This document shows positions 45,883 to 57,299 of a DNA stretch of 64,000 bases, piece after piece. The DNA is from Providencia huaxiensis. Its GTDB lineage: Bacteria; Pseudomonadota; Gammaproteobacteria; Enterobacterales; Enterobacteriaceae. Under the pieces are notes generated by a model. The model ran no database searches. It saw only the letters and a program-made list of their open reading frames with translations, and was not told where the DNA came from. Position 1 is the first letter of the stretch. Each line of letters opens with the position of its first letter. A program made the position numbers and the translations under genes. The stretch is from positions 248,001-312,000 of the forward strand of contig NZ_CP031123.2 of the NCBI RefSeq assembly GCF_002843235.3. Direction: 5' to 3'.

Positions 45883-48800
45883 ATGAACAAGTTATTTTAC
45901 CGCCTAATTTTTAATGCTGCTCGCCAAATGGTGATGGTGGTTTCAGATATTACGCGCAGCCATCGTGCGGGTCCTGCGGGTTCGAGTGAAAATCACGTAG
46001 AGAAAGTAACAAGTAGACGAGTGCGCTGGTCAATTAAACCGATAGTCACTTCTTTGTGGTTTACATTAGGAATGGTGAGCTTTAGCGTTTCGTCATCGAC
46101 CATCGTTGCAGATGGTAAGGCTCCGGGTAACCAACAACCGACCATTGTTAATACGCAAAATGGTTTACCGCAAGTTAATATTCAAGCGCCTAACCGTGAT
46201 GGCGTCTCTCGTAACCAATACAGCCAGTTCGATGTTGATCATAAAGGGGTGATCCTCAATAACAGCAGCACCAACACGAACACACAACTTGGTGGGATGA
46301 TCCAAGGTAATGATTGGCTCGCTAAAGGGGAAGCCAAAATTATCCTCAATGAGGTAAATAGCCGTGACCCGAGTCAACTTAATGGTTTTATTGAAGTGGC
46401 AGGGAAAAAAGCGGATGTGATCATCGCCAACCCTGCGGGGATCACCTGTAACGGTTGCGGGTTTATCAATGCCGATAAAGCTTTGCTATCGGCGGGAAAA
46501 ACTTTAATTGAAAACGGTAAAATCAAAGGATTTGAGGTCGATAAAGGCAGCATCAATATTCTTGGGAAAGGCTATAATGGCAATGGTACCAACTACACCG
46601 CGTTGATTGCCCGCTCAGTGAATATCAATGCGAAATTGCATGCCAAAGATTTAGCGATCACGACAGGGAAAAATACCGTGGCAGCGGATGGAACAACCAT
46701 TCTTAAAACGGATAATTCCTCTGCCGATGATAAGCCTGAATTTGCTTTAGATGTTGCCGCATTAGGGGGGATGTACGCCAATACTATTAAAATGCGTGGG
46801 ACAGAGCACGGTGTAGGCGTGCGTAATGCCGGGCATATTGGGGCACAAGCCGGGGATATTACCCTGTCAGCGGATGGGAAAGTAGGTAACTCTGGCGTGA
46901 TCACCGCTAGCCAAAATATTGCCCTGAATAGTCAAGATGCTATCAATAATACCGGTACTATACTGGCGCAAAACGATATCCAGCTCAAAGCGAAACAGGC
47001 AATAACTAACACCGATAAAGGCCAAATTGTTGCAGGGCGTGATGCAGCAGTTCATGCAGAGCAAATTAACAGTGATCGTAGTGCTTTATTGGCGGCAGGG
47101 GTCGATAGCAAAGGTAAGCTGACTTCTGCGGGGTCATTAACAGTTAAAGGGGATAAATCACTTGCATTACAAGGGGATATTGTCGCCAAAGACACCTTAA
47201 CCGCGACAGGTAGTTCACTCGATTTGTCTGATTCTAATACCCAAGCCAACAATATTGTGTTGACCTCAACGACAACCGATATTCGAACGAAAAATGCGCA
47301 CCTAAAAGCCACGAATAAAGCCACATTGACGGCTAAAACGGGCATTGATAATCAGCGCGGCGAGATTGTTGCCAATGAGCTCACGTTAATTGCACCTGAG
47401 TTAATTGATAATCAGCAAGGCAAATTGGTTCAAACGGGTAACTCAAAAAATACCTTAAATACCAAGCTATTAAACAATCAGCAAGGGGAAATTAACCTTG
47501 CAGGTGATACTTCAATCACGACGCAGCAGTTAAATAACCAGTCTGGGCAGTTACTCAGCCGTGATGGCAAGGTTGATATTCAAAGCAAAAACCTGAGCAA
47601 CCAACAAGGCACGATACTCGCATCCGGTAAACAAGGCCTGATCATCAAAACAGATACGCTTGATGGGCAGAAAGGGGAAATTCTGACCAGTGGTGCACTG
47701 GGGGTAACCGCAAAATCGGCCAATCTTGACCAAAGTACAACACAAGCAGAGCACATCACTTTACAAGCAAATACGTTATCTCATCGTCAAGGAAATATGC
47801 TGCAGACGGGTGATAAAACGCTGAAACTCAATGTAGCTAATGGATTAGATAACAACCAAGGGAGTATTGCATCCAAAGGTGATCTGAATTTACAAGCAGG
47901 GGCCGTTGACAACACGGACGGTAAAATCCTCACTAGCTCGAACCATCGTTTAGACCTAACATCTACTGGTGAATTGAATAATACTCGTGGGGTTATTCAA
48001 ACCGATAAGTACCTGATGATCAAAGCCGATAAGCTGATCAACCAGCAAGGTAAAATGAGCAGTTTATCCGGTGCTGCTTTATTAACGGCAAATCGTTTAG
48101 CAGGTGAAAAAGGGACTATTTATACGCAAAATGCATTGCGCATAGAAAGTGCCGATATCAATTTAAACCAAGGCTTCACGCAAGCAGGCCAAGTTTCTAT
48201 TTTAGCCAACAACTTTACCCATCAGGGTGCCACCTTGTTGCAAACTGGGGAAGGTAAAACTGAGCTACATATTCAAAACCAATTTGATAACCAGAAAGGT
48301 GAAATTTCCAGTAATGGCCAAATTGATATTGTGGCAAACGGGCTAAACAACCAAGACGGCAAAATTATTGCGGCAAAATTAGGCCATTTGACGTTGGCTA
48401 TTCAACAGGCGCTGAATAATACACAAGGGACATTATTAGGCAATCAAGGTATTCAGCTAGCAGCGGAACGCTTAATTAACCAATCCGGTAAAATTATTGC
48501 CAGCTTTGGTGATAACCAATTGACACTTAAACAGTTGGATGGTGAAAAAGGGGAAATTCTCTCGAAAGGCAAACTGGCTTTAACGGGGGATGAACTTAAT
48601 CTCAATGACGCGGTGACGCAGGCCGATAACATCCAAATTGAAGGACAAAACCTGTCTCATCAGCGTGGGAAAATGCTGCAAACGGGCAGTGAAAAAGGGC
48701 AAATCAAGCTTGCTCAAACCCTTGATAACCAGTCAGGGAATATTAGCAGCCAAGGCACACTAAGTCTTGATGTCAATACGCTTGCTAACCAGCAAGGTGT

Positions 48801-51800
48801 TGTGGTCGCGGCAAAAGTCGGGTCACTAATCCTAAATGCGAAGCAGAGCGTAGATAACACCCAAGGCACCTTATTTGCAGAACAAGACTTTACCCTTAAC
48901 ACACAGTCGTTCACCAATATTGACGGTAAAGCAATTAGTAAACAAGGGAATATGCTGCTGACCACTGAAGACTTGCAAGGTCAGCGTGGGGAAATCATTG
49001 CTCAAGGCGATTTATCACTAAGTGGTAAAGGGATTGACCTGACAGCCGCAAATACGCAAGCGCAGCATATCCAATTGCGAGCGAATAATTTAACCCATCA
49101 GCAAGGAACAATGACCCAACTGGGTGAACGTGAAGGTACTATTGAGGTATCCCAACAGATTAACAATAGCGCAGGGGATATCAGTGGTAACGGCTCTTGG
49201 CTAATCAAAGCAAATACCCTTGATAATCAACAAGGTAAAATATTCAGCGCAAGAATGGGTAAGCTTGATTTACAAATTCAACAAGTGCTGGATAACACGG
49301 GTGGAGCATTGACCGGCCGGCAGGGTGTATTTGTGGAAACCCAATCATTGATTAACCGCACAGGTAAAGTGATTGCGAGCATGGGGAATGTCACCTTGAA
49401 TAGTCAATCACTAGACGGTGATGAAGGTGAAATACTGGCATCGAACACCTTGAATATTGAAGGTGGAATGCTTTCGCTAAATCAGGCTGTCACCCAAGCA
49501 GATCATATCTTAATAACGGCAAATACCCTTGATCACCAAGGCGGGAAATTATTACAAACTGGCGATAAAGCCGGGAAAATCAATTTACAAGGGAAGCTGA
49601 ATAACCAAGCGGGTGAAATAGGCAGTAATGGCGACTTTTCATTAACCGCCAATAGTCTTGATAATCGTGATGGACAAGTTATCACTGCAAAAAATGGTCG
49701 GCTAGGTATTGATTTAACCCGTGAATTATTAAACCAAAGCGGGGCACTCATTGGTGAGAATGGGCTGAATATAACGGCAAGTGATATCGAAAACCAGCAA
49801 GGAAAATTGGTTGCTCGCCATGGTGATGCAAAACTGGATGTGGCTAATGGTATCAATAACCAAGCAGGGTTAATTGCCGCAGGGCAACTGTTGCAGATGA
49901 GCAATCAAGCACTACAAAACCAGTTGGGTTATTTACAAGCAAATACCATTGATATTAATACCCATAACCAGCGGTTTGATAATACACAAGGTTCGTTATT
50001 AGCTCAGCAAACATTAGTATTAAATAGTGGCCAAATTGACAACCAACAAGGGTCAATTCAATCAGGTAATGACATGCTGATTGATACTCACGGTGAGCAG
50101 CTCAATAACACCCAAAGCGGTGACAATAAAGGCATTTATGCGCAAGGAGGGTTAACCCTAACAACGGGGGAACTCAATAATGAGCAAGGCCGTATTGTGG
50201 CGAAAAACACGCTTAATCTGAACAGCCAAGGTGTTAACAACCAGCAAGGCTTGGTGGGCAGCCAGTCTGAACTCTCAATGACAACGCAACTATTGGATAA
50301 CCGTGAAGGCGTGATTAAAGGCCGCTCTGTGAGTATTGACACACAGGGGCAGAAACTGACGAATCTTGCTAAAAAAGCCGATCAAGGCATTTTTGCTAGC
50401 CAAAATCTGGCGATGACAATTGGTGAGTTAATCAATCGCCAAGGGCAAATACAAGCGAACCAAATCTCCCTCGATAGTCAGAAAAAACGTGTTGATAATA
50501 CGGAGGGGGAAATTCTTGCCGTCAATAATTTAACGGCAAACACGGGGGCACTGGATAACCAACAAGGTCGACTTCAAGCAGGAAAGCAGCTCACACTCAA
50601 CACCCATGGTGAGCAGATAAACAATAGCTTTACGCAAAAAAATGGTGGTTTATTAAGTGGGGGCGGTTTATCGATTGACAGTGGCAGACTGCTTAACCAG
50701 CAAGGGCAAATTCAAAGCTCAGGGGCGGCATCACTCACCACGACAGGTATTGAGAACCAGAACGGGCAAATTTTCGCTGGGCAGTCGATGGATATCAATA
50801 CCCAGCAGCAGGCATTGCTAAATCAGCAAGGGACATTAGCGAGTAATGACAAGCTTGAATTGAATACTGGGGATTTAAATAATACCCAAGGTGTGGCTCA
50901 AGGAAAACTTGGACTCACAGTGAATGCTGAGCAAATTGATAACCAAAAAGGGTTATTACTGAGCCAATCGGCGTTAAAAGTGACAGGAAAAAACCTCGAT
51001 AATACTGAAGGGGTTGTTCAATCTCAGGGGAGTACAACGCTGGATATTCATCAACGGATTGATAACCAGCAAGGGCAGGTTTTGTCCGGTCAAAACCTGA
51101 ACGTAAATACCCAACAACTCAATAATATGAGTGGTGTTATTCAAGGTCTCAATAATGTTGAACTGGTAGTCAAACAGCAAATTGAAAACCAACAAGGCTG
51201 GATCAAAGCCAATGAAAACCTTGATATTTCTGCGGAGTCTATTGATAACAAAAATACAGCTCAAGCAGGTAAAGGCCTTGAAGGGGCAAATGTTAACCTC
51301 AGAACCACACATTTAGATAACCAAAGCGGGGCGGTTCGTGCAGGGCAAGCGATTGAAGCGAATATCGCACAAAGCCTGAATAACATACAAGGGATGCTAT
51401 CTGCGGGAACGGATTTGAATGTAACCGATAAAGCGCAAGGTAAAGTCTTAGCGGTATTAAATCAGCAAGGGGTGATAGTCAGTAATGGCTCTGCCACGAT
51501 CACGGCGAACCAGTTAACAGGTGAAGGTAAACTTATCGCGCAAAAAGCGTTATCGCTCACCTTCAATCAACTATTTGAAAATACGGGACGCATTCAGGCA
51601 GGTGAAAACCTAACGGCTAATTTTGCTCAAGGTTTTACCAATAAAGGGTTAATTTCTAGTCTTGGCGAGCTGGTTTTAAACACAACGACCGTTATTAACC
51701 AACTTTCAGGTGAGATCAGTGGGCAAAGTACCCGTATAAAAGCCAGTGGTCAGGTACACAATACTGGGCTCATTGATGGCGTATTAACTCATATTGTTGC

Positions 51801-54800
51801 TAATTCCTTAAGTAACTTAGGAACAGGCCGCATTTATGGTGATTTCCTTGCCATCGCAGTAAATAGCTTAGTCAATGATAAACAAGGAGATAAAGCAGCG
51901 GTTATTGCTGGGCGTAAAGAGGCCAATCTTGCGGTTGGTGAACTTTTAAACCGTGATCACGCTTTAATTTACAGTGATGGTGATTTAACTATCGGTAGCC
52001 AATTAAACGACCAGCTAAAAGCCACCGGTCATGCTAAAAGCGTGAAAAACCATAGTGCTAACATTGAAGCGGCAGGTAACCTCACACTAAAAACGGATTT
52101 ACTTGAAAATAAAGATATCCATTTACAACTGACTGATGAAGCCGTGGAAGTGAGCCGTGAACATTTTGATTGGTACGATTTTGGTAATGGGCGACGTTAT
52201 AAAATTCAGCCGCGTAATGGCAACCAAACGCGTTACGCTATTAATGAAGATGGTACGCTGAACAAGGAAGTGGGTATTCATTATGAAAAATCTAATCGCT
52301 GGCGGATGTTTGAGTATGGTAACTGGACTAAGAATTTTTATGAATACGATTACGACCGTATCATTTATGAAACCCAAGTTATCAAACGCGATGCCGCATT
52401 GATTACGAGTGGAAAGCACTTGACGATTGATGGTCAGCAGCTGAACAATGAAAATTCACGCGTTGTTGCGGGGCAAAACCTGATCTTAACAGGCTATGAT
52501 CTCAACAACGAAGAAGCACAGGGTGTTCGCCGTATCTTTGAAGATGGAAATACGATTTATCGCTATAAAGGTGGTAAAAAATGGAAAACGCGTACTAGCA
52601 CGTCAAAATACCAAGGGGTCAATAGCGAAGAAGATTTAGCCTTACATCTATTAGAGGTTGCCGAGAACGCGGGGGGGATCAATAAAACTCAGCTCGATTC
52701 AGTCAAAGTGAACCAACTGGATGGGCAAGCCGAACGTGTTTCTGACGCTAATCAACAAGAAAACCAAGGTGCAGCTGTTACTGAGCAGGCGTTAAAAGAT
52801 AGCAAAAACACGCCATTAGACCTGAAGCCAGGCCAACAAATGGAAGTGGCGCAGTTACCTTCAATTTCAGACAAAGTGGATGTTAAAGACGACAAATCGG
52901 TTGACTCATCATTACACGCTGATGATGCCAACATCGGTAACGGGGCTGACATTCAAGGGCAAACTGATGTAGGCAAAGGGGAAAATATCACTGCGGAGAC
53001 TGGGCCTCAGGGTAAAGACAACCTCGATACCGTGATAAGAACCGTTGGGCCAAACACTCAATTACCCGACAATAGTCTGTTTAACTTAACACCGGGTAGT
53101 GATAGCCAATTTTTGATTGAAACCGACCCGCGTTTCACTAACTACAAGAAATGGTTGTCGAGTATTGATATTGTCACCAATGAGCAGCTCCATAAGCGTT
53201 TGGGGGATGGTTACTATGAGCAACGTTTAGTTCGTGATCAACTGATTGAAACCACAGGACAGCGCTTATTAGGCAACTACAATAGTGATGAAGAGCAATA
53301 TCGCGCGCTGCTAACTAACGGTGTTGCGTTTGGTAAGCAATTTAACCTGACTCCGGGCATTGCATTATCACCAGAGCAAATGGCGAACTTAACCACAGAC
53401 ATCGTGTGGATGGTGAATAAAGAAGTCACACTGCCGGATGGCCGCGTTGAAATGGTTAGTGTTCCGCAAGTGTATGTCCGAGCCCGTCAAGGGGACTTAA
53501 ACGGTAATGGTGCATTGTTAGCGGGGCGTAATGTTTCCGCCAACATGACCGGTAATATCCTTAATAGCGGTGAAATCAGTAGCCGTGAACTGACCGATTT
53601 ACGTGCTGAAAATATCGAAAATAGTGGGCGCATTCAAGGTAAAGATGTACAACTTGACACCCTAAAAGATATTAAGAATATCGGTGGGGAAATTCGTGGA
53701 TTAGACAGCGTTTCGCTTTCAGCTGGCCGCGATATTCTCAGTGAAACTGCGCAGCGTGGAGATGGTCAATCACAATGGCTCGACCGACCAGCCAGTATTT
53801 ATGTCACAGGTGATAATGGCCAGCTTATCTTAAAAGCGGTACAAGATATCAACTTGATCGCCACAGATGTCGGCAATTTAGGCGTTGATGGCAAAACTTC
53901 CATTATTGCGGGACGCGATATTAGTTTAGAAACTCGTGATGTCAGCTCGGCATTTGATTACACGCATAATTCAAGCAATTACTATCGTGGGGCTAATAGC
54001 ACTGAAGTCGGCACGCAAATCCAAACTAAAGGGGATTTAACCTTATCGGCTGGGCAAGATCTTTCCGCTCGTGCAACGACTGTGACCAGCGGTGGAGAGC
54101 TGGCGATCAATGTTGGACGTGACATCAATATTACCTCTGGTATTGAAACCAGTGACTATGCGAAACACACAAAAAGCACGGATAAAGGCTTTTTATCAAG
54201 CACGACAAAAGAAACTCATGATGAGGTGAACGAACGTACCGCTATCAGTAGTACGTTTAGCGGCGATAGTGTGAAAGTGACCGCAGGGAACAACGTCAAT
54301 ATCGAAGGGAGTAATTTACTTGGAACCAACGATGTCAATGTTACCGCTGGAAATCAGTTAAATGTGACCACTTTTGATGAAGCGTCCCATGAAACACATA
54401 TGTCGAAAACAACCAAGTCAGGCCTGATGAGCACCGGCGGCATTGGTTTCACGGTTGGTTCAAATTCACAAAAAGTGACCACCGATACGGATAGTAACCA
54501 GAAAAAAGGCAGTGTGATTGGGAGTACGGCAGGCGATGTGACATTGACCGCAGGTGGTACAGCAAGCATTCATGGTAGTGATGTGATTGCGGCGAAAGAT
54601 ATCAATGTGACCGGTAGTGATGTGAATATTACGGCGGCTGAAAATAGCCGTACCGATATCACCACAGTGGAAACCAAATCCAGCGGGTTGACGGTTTCCC
54701 TCGGCGGTGCAGCGGGCAGCATGTTAGATGGAATGGCGCAGACCGCGAAATCGGCAAAACAAGAAGATGACGGACAATTAGCGGCCCTTAAAGGGATGAA

Positions 54801-57294
54801 GGCAGGTCTACAAGGCGTTCAGGCTCAACAAGCGGGTGAGCTAGCAGGTTTGAAAGAAGGCGGCAGTGTGGCAGATGCCTTTGGCGTTAATGTGTCATAT
54901 GGCAGCAGTTCGTCTAAATCGACCACCAAAACCGAGCAGCATACGGCGTCAGGTAGTAGTTTAAGTGCGGGGGATAACATCACCCTTACTGCGACGGGTA
55001 AAAAAGAGGGTAGCCAAGGGGATCTGACAGTACAAGGTAGCCAACTGGATGCGGATAAAAACGTCACGTTAACCGCCAAAAATGATATCAACCTGACCAG
55101 TGCCACCAACACGCAAAAAGTGGATGGGAAAAACGAAAGCAAAGGTGGCTCAATCGGTGCGGGTATCAGTACGGGCGGTTGGAATGTCAATGCGAGTGTG
55201 AATAAAGGCAGCGGCTTTGAAAAAGGTGACAGCCAGTTCTACACCGATACGGAAGTGAACGCAGGCAAACAACTGACCCTCAACAGCGGCAAAGATACCA
55301 CGCTGACAGGCGCACACGCGAGTGGGGAAACTGTTAAAGCCAATGTGGGCGGGGATTTAACTTTATCGAGCCAACAAGTTACTGATAAGTATGACTCAAA
55401 GCAACAGGGCGGCAGTTTAAGCGGCAGTATTGGAACAGGCTTAAATACCACCGCTTCAGTGAATGTTAATAAAACCGAGATGCACAGCGATTATCAATCG
55501 GTAGATAAACAAACGGGTATTAATGCAGGCAAAGGCGGTTTTGATATCACCGTCGGTAATCATACGCAACTCGATGGGGCGGTGATTAGCAGCACTGCGG
55601 ACGCTGAAAAGAACAAGTTGGATACGGGCACGCTGGGCTTTGGGGATATCAAAAATAAAGCTGAGTACAAGGTGGATAGCCAAAGTGGCGGCTTTAGCAC
55701 AGGGGGCTCTCCATTTGCAGACCAGCTTGCGGGTAATGCCGCAGGCTCCTTGTTGACCAATGTGAATAACAAAGGCAAAGACAGCAATACGACACACTCA
55801 GCGGTGTCAGAAGGCGAGATTACAATTCGAGATAAGGATAATCAGAAACAAGATATCAACGAGTTAAGCCGTGATACAGATAATGCCCATGAGAAGCTGA
55901 ACACCATTTTTGACAAAGAAAAAGAGCAAAAACGGATAGAAAAAACGCAGTTAGTGGGCGAATTAGGTAAGCAGATTACTGATATTGCGGTGACGAATGA
56001 GACGATTAAAGCTACGAAGGATGTAGATAGAGAGCACCCTGAGTTGAGTGGCAAGGAAAGAGAAGATGCTATTCAAGCTCAAGTTAACAAATCTGAATGG
56101 GGTGTCGGAGGGGATAATCGCCGTATAGTCGAGTCAGGCACCGCTTTGATTCAAGGGCTTATCAGTGGAGATGTGAATAAAGCGGTAGCGAATGCGAGTG
56201 CGCCGTATATTGCGAATGAAATCGCCAAAAATATTCCAGAGAAGAACAAAGAAGGACGCATCATTGCCCACGGTATTGCGAATGTTGCATTAGCGCTGGC
56301 AAAAGGTGAAAATGCAGGGGCACAATCGCTCGGAGCAATGACAGCGGAAGCGGTTGGAATGTTATCTGAGAAACTGTATAACAAACCAGCTAGCCAGCTG
56401 ACGGAAGACGAAAAAGCGACAGTCAGTGCATTTGCGAGTCTGGCAGCGGGTATTGCAGGCGGTTTAGTGGGTGGAGATACCTCGAGTGCAGGGAATGCAG
56501 CCCAAGCAGGGAAGACGACGGTTGAGAATAACTATTTATCGGGTGATATGTTCACCTTAGATAGGAAAATCAAAGAGGCTAAAAGAAAAGGCGAAGATAT
56601 AACGCCAATTTTAGAAGAAGCTCGTGCAAAAGCTGAAAAGGATAGAGAGAAAAATAAAGCGTCATGCATAGATAACCCAGATTTATGTGGTTTCGGGCGC
56701 GAGTTAGCCAATGAAGCTTATAATGAAAACATGGCCAATGGGCTTTGGCTAGGTATTGATCCTGATATTGTTAATTTCGTTCAAGAAGAAACAATTAAAG
56801 ATAATGCAGTGATCAATCAGCATACCAGTGAGTTTGGTAAGGATTTAGCGGCTGTATCCGATATTGGAGCTACATTAGCAGGAGCAGGGGTCGGTAGTGT
56901 AATTGGAAGTAATATTGGTAAGGGAAATAATAAAGGTACTATTCCAAAACAATCTAACTCGAATAACTCAGTAAATATAGCAACTAATTTTACTAAAGCA
57001 CCTCAAGCAATTTGGGGGCGTTCTTCAGATGATATAGCTAAAGATTTCAAAACAGCGGGCTGTGAAGTAAATGTCCGCCAGTCAACAAGAGGTTCTGGTC
57101 AGGCTGTTATTATTGAGGTCAAGGGGCATCCTGAAATTAGCCAAATCCAATACCACCCTGGAGGAGGTAGACATGGAGGCAGCTATTATAAAGTATCCAC
57201 GACAACTCAAGGCACAATGAAAGTTGTAGACCCAAGTACATATAAGCCTACACAAGGTGAGAAAGCCACAATAATTAATAAAACTAAAGAGTAG
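45883..57294 (+). CDS. CdiA-like giant TPS exoprotein 2 (contact-dependent inhibition effector)
   Basis: A 3803-residue exoprotein. It has an ESPR-type extended signal region (MNKLFYRLIFNAARQMVMVV), a TPS domain (about 75-320) with NPAGITCNGCGF, and a long FHA-type repeat array (about 330-1790; recurring N-Q-Q-G-x-I units). A receptor-binding-like middle segment with DFGNGRRYKIQPR near residue 2100 follows, then a second repeat zone (about 2550-3250) and a pre-toxin region ending at VENN (residue 3547). The last 257 residues form a variable tip; HPGGGRHGGSYYK begins at residue 3758. AAGGA precedes the ATG. The architecture is that of CdiA of contact-dependent inhibition; the toxin's target is unknown, probably a nuclease-like activity. 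Confidence 0.9.
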   Translation: MNKLFYRLIFNAARQMVMVVSDITRSHRAGPAGSSENHVEKVTSRRVRWSIKPIVTSLWFTLGMVSFSVSSSTIVADGKAPGNQQPTIVNTQNGLPQVNIQAPNRDGVSRNQYSQFDVDHKGVILNNSSTNTNTQLGGMIQGNDWLAKGEAKIILNEVNSRDPSQLNGFIEVAGKKADVIIANPAGITCNGCGFINADKALLSAGKTLIENGKIKGFEVDKGSINILGKGYNGNGTNYTALIARSVNINAKLHAKDLAITTGKNTVAADGTTILKTDNSSADDKPEFALDVAALGGMYANTIKMRGTEHGVGVRNAGHIGAQAGDITLSADGKVGNSGVITASQNIALNSQDAINNTGTILAQNDIQLKAKQAITNTDKGQIVAGRDAAVHAEQINSDRSALLAAGVDSKGKLTSAGSLTVKGDKSLALQGDIVAKDTLTATGSSLDLSDSNTQANNIVLTSTTTDIRTKNAHLKATNKATLTAKTGIDNQRGEIVANELTLIAPELIDNQQGKLVQTGNSKNTLNTKLLNNQQGEINLAGDTSITTQQLNNQSGQLLSRDGKVDIQSKNLSNQQGTILASGKQGLIIKTDTLDGQKGEILTSGALGVTAKSANLDQSTTQAEHITLQANTLSHRQGNMLQTGDKTLKLNVANGLDNNQGSIASKGDLNLQAGAVDNTDGKILTSSNHRLDLTSTGELNNTRGVIQTDKYLMIKADKLINQQGKMSSLSGAALLTANRLAGEKGTIYTQNALRIESADINLNQGFTQAGQVSILANNFTHQGATLLQTGEGKTELHIQNQFDNQKGEISSNGQIDIVANGLNNQDGKIIAAKLGHLTLAIQQALNNTQGTLLGNQGIQLAAERLINQSGKIIASFGDNQLTLKQLDGEKGEILSKGKLALTGDELNLNDAVTQADNIQIEGQNLSHQRGKMLQTGSEKGQIKLAQTLDNQSGNISSQGTLSLDVNTLANQQGVVVAAKVGSLILNAKQSVDNTQGTLFAEQDFTLNTQSFTNIDGKAISKQGNMLLTTEDLQGQRGEIIAQGDLSLSGKGIDLTAANTQAQHIQLRANNLTHQQGTMTQLGEREGTIEVSQQINNSAGDISGNGSWLIKANTLDNQQGKIFSARMGKLDLQIQQVLDNTGGALTGRQGVFVETQSLINRTGKVIASMGNVTLNSQSLDGDEGEILASNTLNIEGGMLSLNQAVTQADHILITANTLDHQGGKLLQTGDKAGKINLQGKLNNQAGEIGSNGDFSLTANSLDNRDGQVITAKNGRLGIDLTRELLNQSGALIGENGLNITASDIENQQGKLVARHGDAKLDVANGINNQAGLIAAGQLLQMSNQALQNQLGYLQANTIDINTHNQRFDNTQGSLLAQQTLVLNSGQIDNQQGSIQSGNDMLIDTHGEQLNNTQSGDNKGIYAQGGLTLTTGELNNEQGRIVAKNTLNLNSQGVNNQQGLVGSQSELSMTTQLLDNREGVIKGRSVSIDTQGQKLTNLAKKADQGIFASQNLAMTIGELINRQGQIQANQISLDSQKKRVDNTEGEILAVNNLTANTGALDNQQGRLQAGKQLTLNTHGEQINNSFTQKNGGLLSGGGLSIDSGRLLNQQGQIQSSGAASLTTTGIENQNGQIFAGQSMDINTQQQALLNQQGTLASNDKLELNTGDLNNTQGVAQGKLGLTVNAEQIDNQKGLLLSQSALKVTGKNLDNTEGVVQSQGSTTLDIHQRIDNQQGQVLSGQNLNVNTQQLNNMSGVIQGLNNVELVVKQQIENQQGWIKANENLDISAESIDNKNTAQAGKGLEGANVNLRTTHLDNQSGAVRAGQAIEANIAQSLNNIQGMLSAGTDLNVTDKAQGKVLAVLNQQGVIVSNGSATITANQLTGEGKLIAQKALSLTFNQLFENTGRIQAGENLTANFAQGFTNKGLISSLGELVLNTTTVINQLSGEISGQSTRIKASGQVHNTGLIDGVLTHIVANSLSNLGTGRIYGDFLAIAVNSLVNDKQGDKAAVIAGRKEANLAVGELLNRDHALIYSDGDLTIGSQLNDQLKATGHAKSVKNHSANIEAAGNLTLKTDLLENKDIHLQLTDEAVEVSREHFDWYDFGNGRRYKIQPRNGNQTRYAINEDGTLNKEVGIHYEKSNRWRMFEYGNWTKNFYEYDYDRIIYETQVIKRDAALITSGKHLTIDGQQLNNENSRVVAGQNLILTGYDLNNEEAQGVRRIFEDGNTIYRYKGGKKWKTRTSTSKYQGVNSEEDLALHLLEVAENAGGINKTQLDSVKVNQLDGQAERVSDANQQENQGAAVTEQALKDSKNTPLDLKPGQQMEVAQLPSISDKVDVKDDKSVDSSLHADDANIGNGADIQGQTDVGKGENITAETGPQGKDNLDTVIRTVGPNTQLPDNSLFNLTPGSDSQFLIETDPRFTNYKKWLSSIDIVTNEQLHKRLGDGYYEQRLVRDQLIETTGQRLLGNYNSDEEQYRALLTNGVAFGKQFNLTPGIALSPEQMANLTTDIVWMVNKEVTLPDGRVEMVSVPQVYVRARQGDLNGNGALLAGRNVSANMTGNILNSGEISSRELTDLRAENIENSGRIQGKDVQLDTLKDIKNIGGEIRGLDSVSLSAGRDILSETAQRGDGQSQWLDRPASIYVTGDNGQLILKAVQDINLIATDVGNLGVDGKTSIIAGRDISLETRDVSSAFDYTHNSSNYYRGANSTEVGTQIQTKGDLTLSAGQDLSARATTVTSGGELAINVGRDINITSGIETSDYAKHTKSTDKGFLSSTTKETHDEVNERTAISSTFSGDSVKVTAGNNVNIEGSNLLGTNDVNVTAGNQLNVTTFDEASHETHMSKTTKSGLMSTGGIGFTVGSNSQKVTTDTDSNQKKGSVIGSTAGDVTLTAGGTASIHGSDVIAAKDINVTGSDVNITAAENSRTDITTVETKSSGLTVSLGGAAGSMLDGMAQTAKSAKQEDDGQLAALKGMKAGLQGVQAQQAGELAGLKEGGSVADAFGVNVSYGSSSSKSTTKTEQHTASGSSLSAGDNITLTATGKKEGSQGDLTVQGSQLDADKNVTLTAKNDINLTSATNTQKVDGKNESKGGSIGAGISTGGWNVNASVNKGSGFEKGDSQFYTDTEVNAGKQLTLNSGKDTTLTGAHASGETVKANVGGDLTLSSQQVTDKYDSKQQGGSLSGSIGTGLNTTASVNVNKTEMHSDYQSVDKQTGINAGKGGFDITVGNHTQLDGAVISSTADAEKNKLDTGTLGFGDIKNKAEYKVDSQSGGFSTGGSPFADQLAGNAAGSLLTNVNNKGKDSNTTHSAVSEGEITIRDKDNQKQDINELSRDTDNAHEKLNTIFDKEKEQKRIEKTQLVGELGKQITDIAVTNETIKATKDVDREHPELSGKEREDAIQAQVNKSEWGVGGDNRRIVESGTALIQGLISGDVNKAVANASAPYIANEIAKNIPEKNKEGRIIAHGIANVALALAKGENAGAQSLGAMTAEAVGMLSEKLYNKPASQLTEDEKATVSAFASLAAGIAGGLVGGDTSSAGNAAQAGKTTVENNYLSGDMFTLDRKIKEAKRKGEDITPILEEARAKAEKDREKNKASCIDNPDLCGFGRELANEAYNENMANGLWLGIDPDIVNFVQEETIKDNAVINQHTSEFGKDLAAVSDIGATLAGAGVGSVIGSNIGKGNNKGTIPKQSNSNNSVNIATNFTKAPQAIWGRSSDDIAKDFKTAGCEVNVRQSTRGSGQAVIIEVKGHPEISQIQYHPGGGRHGGSYYKVSTTTQGTMKVVDPSTYKPTQGEKATIINKTKE

Positions 57295-57299
57295 AGATT

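Noticed and set aside
55456..55797. 113-codon minus-strand frame inside exoprotein 2
   Set aside because: Antisense shadow of the exoprotein; it recurs at 57895-58293 only because that DNA was copied there.
46000..57000. CRISPR-like periodicity in the repeat-rich exoprotein gene
   Set aside because: Repeats are imperfect, in frame, lack unique spacers of constant length and encode beta-helix units.
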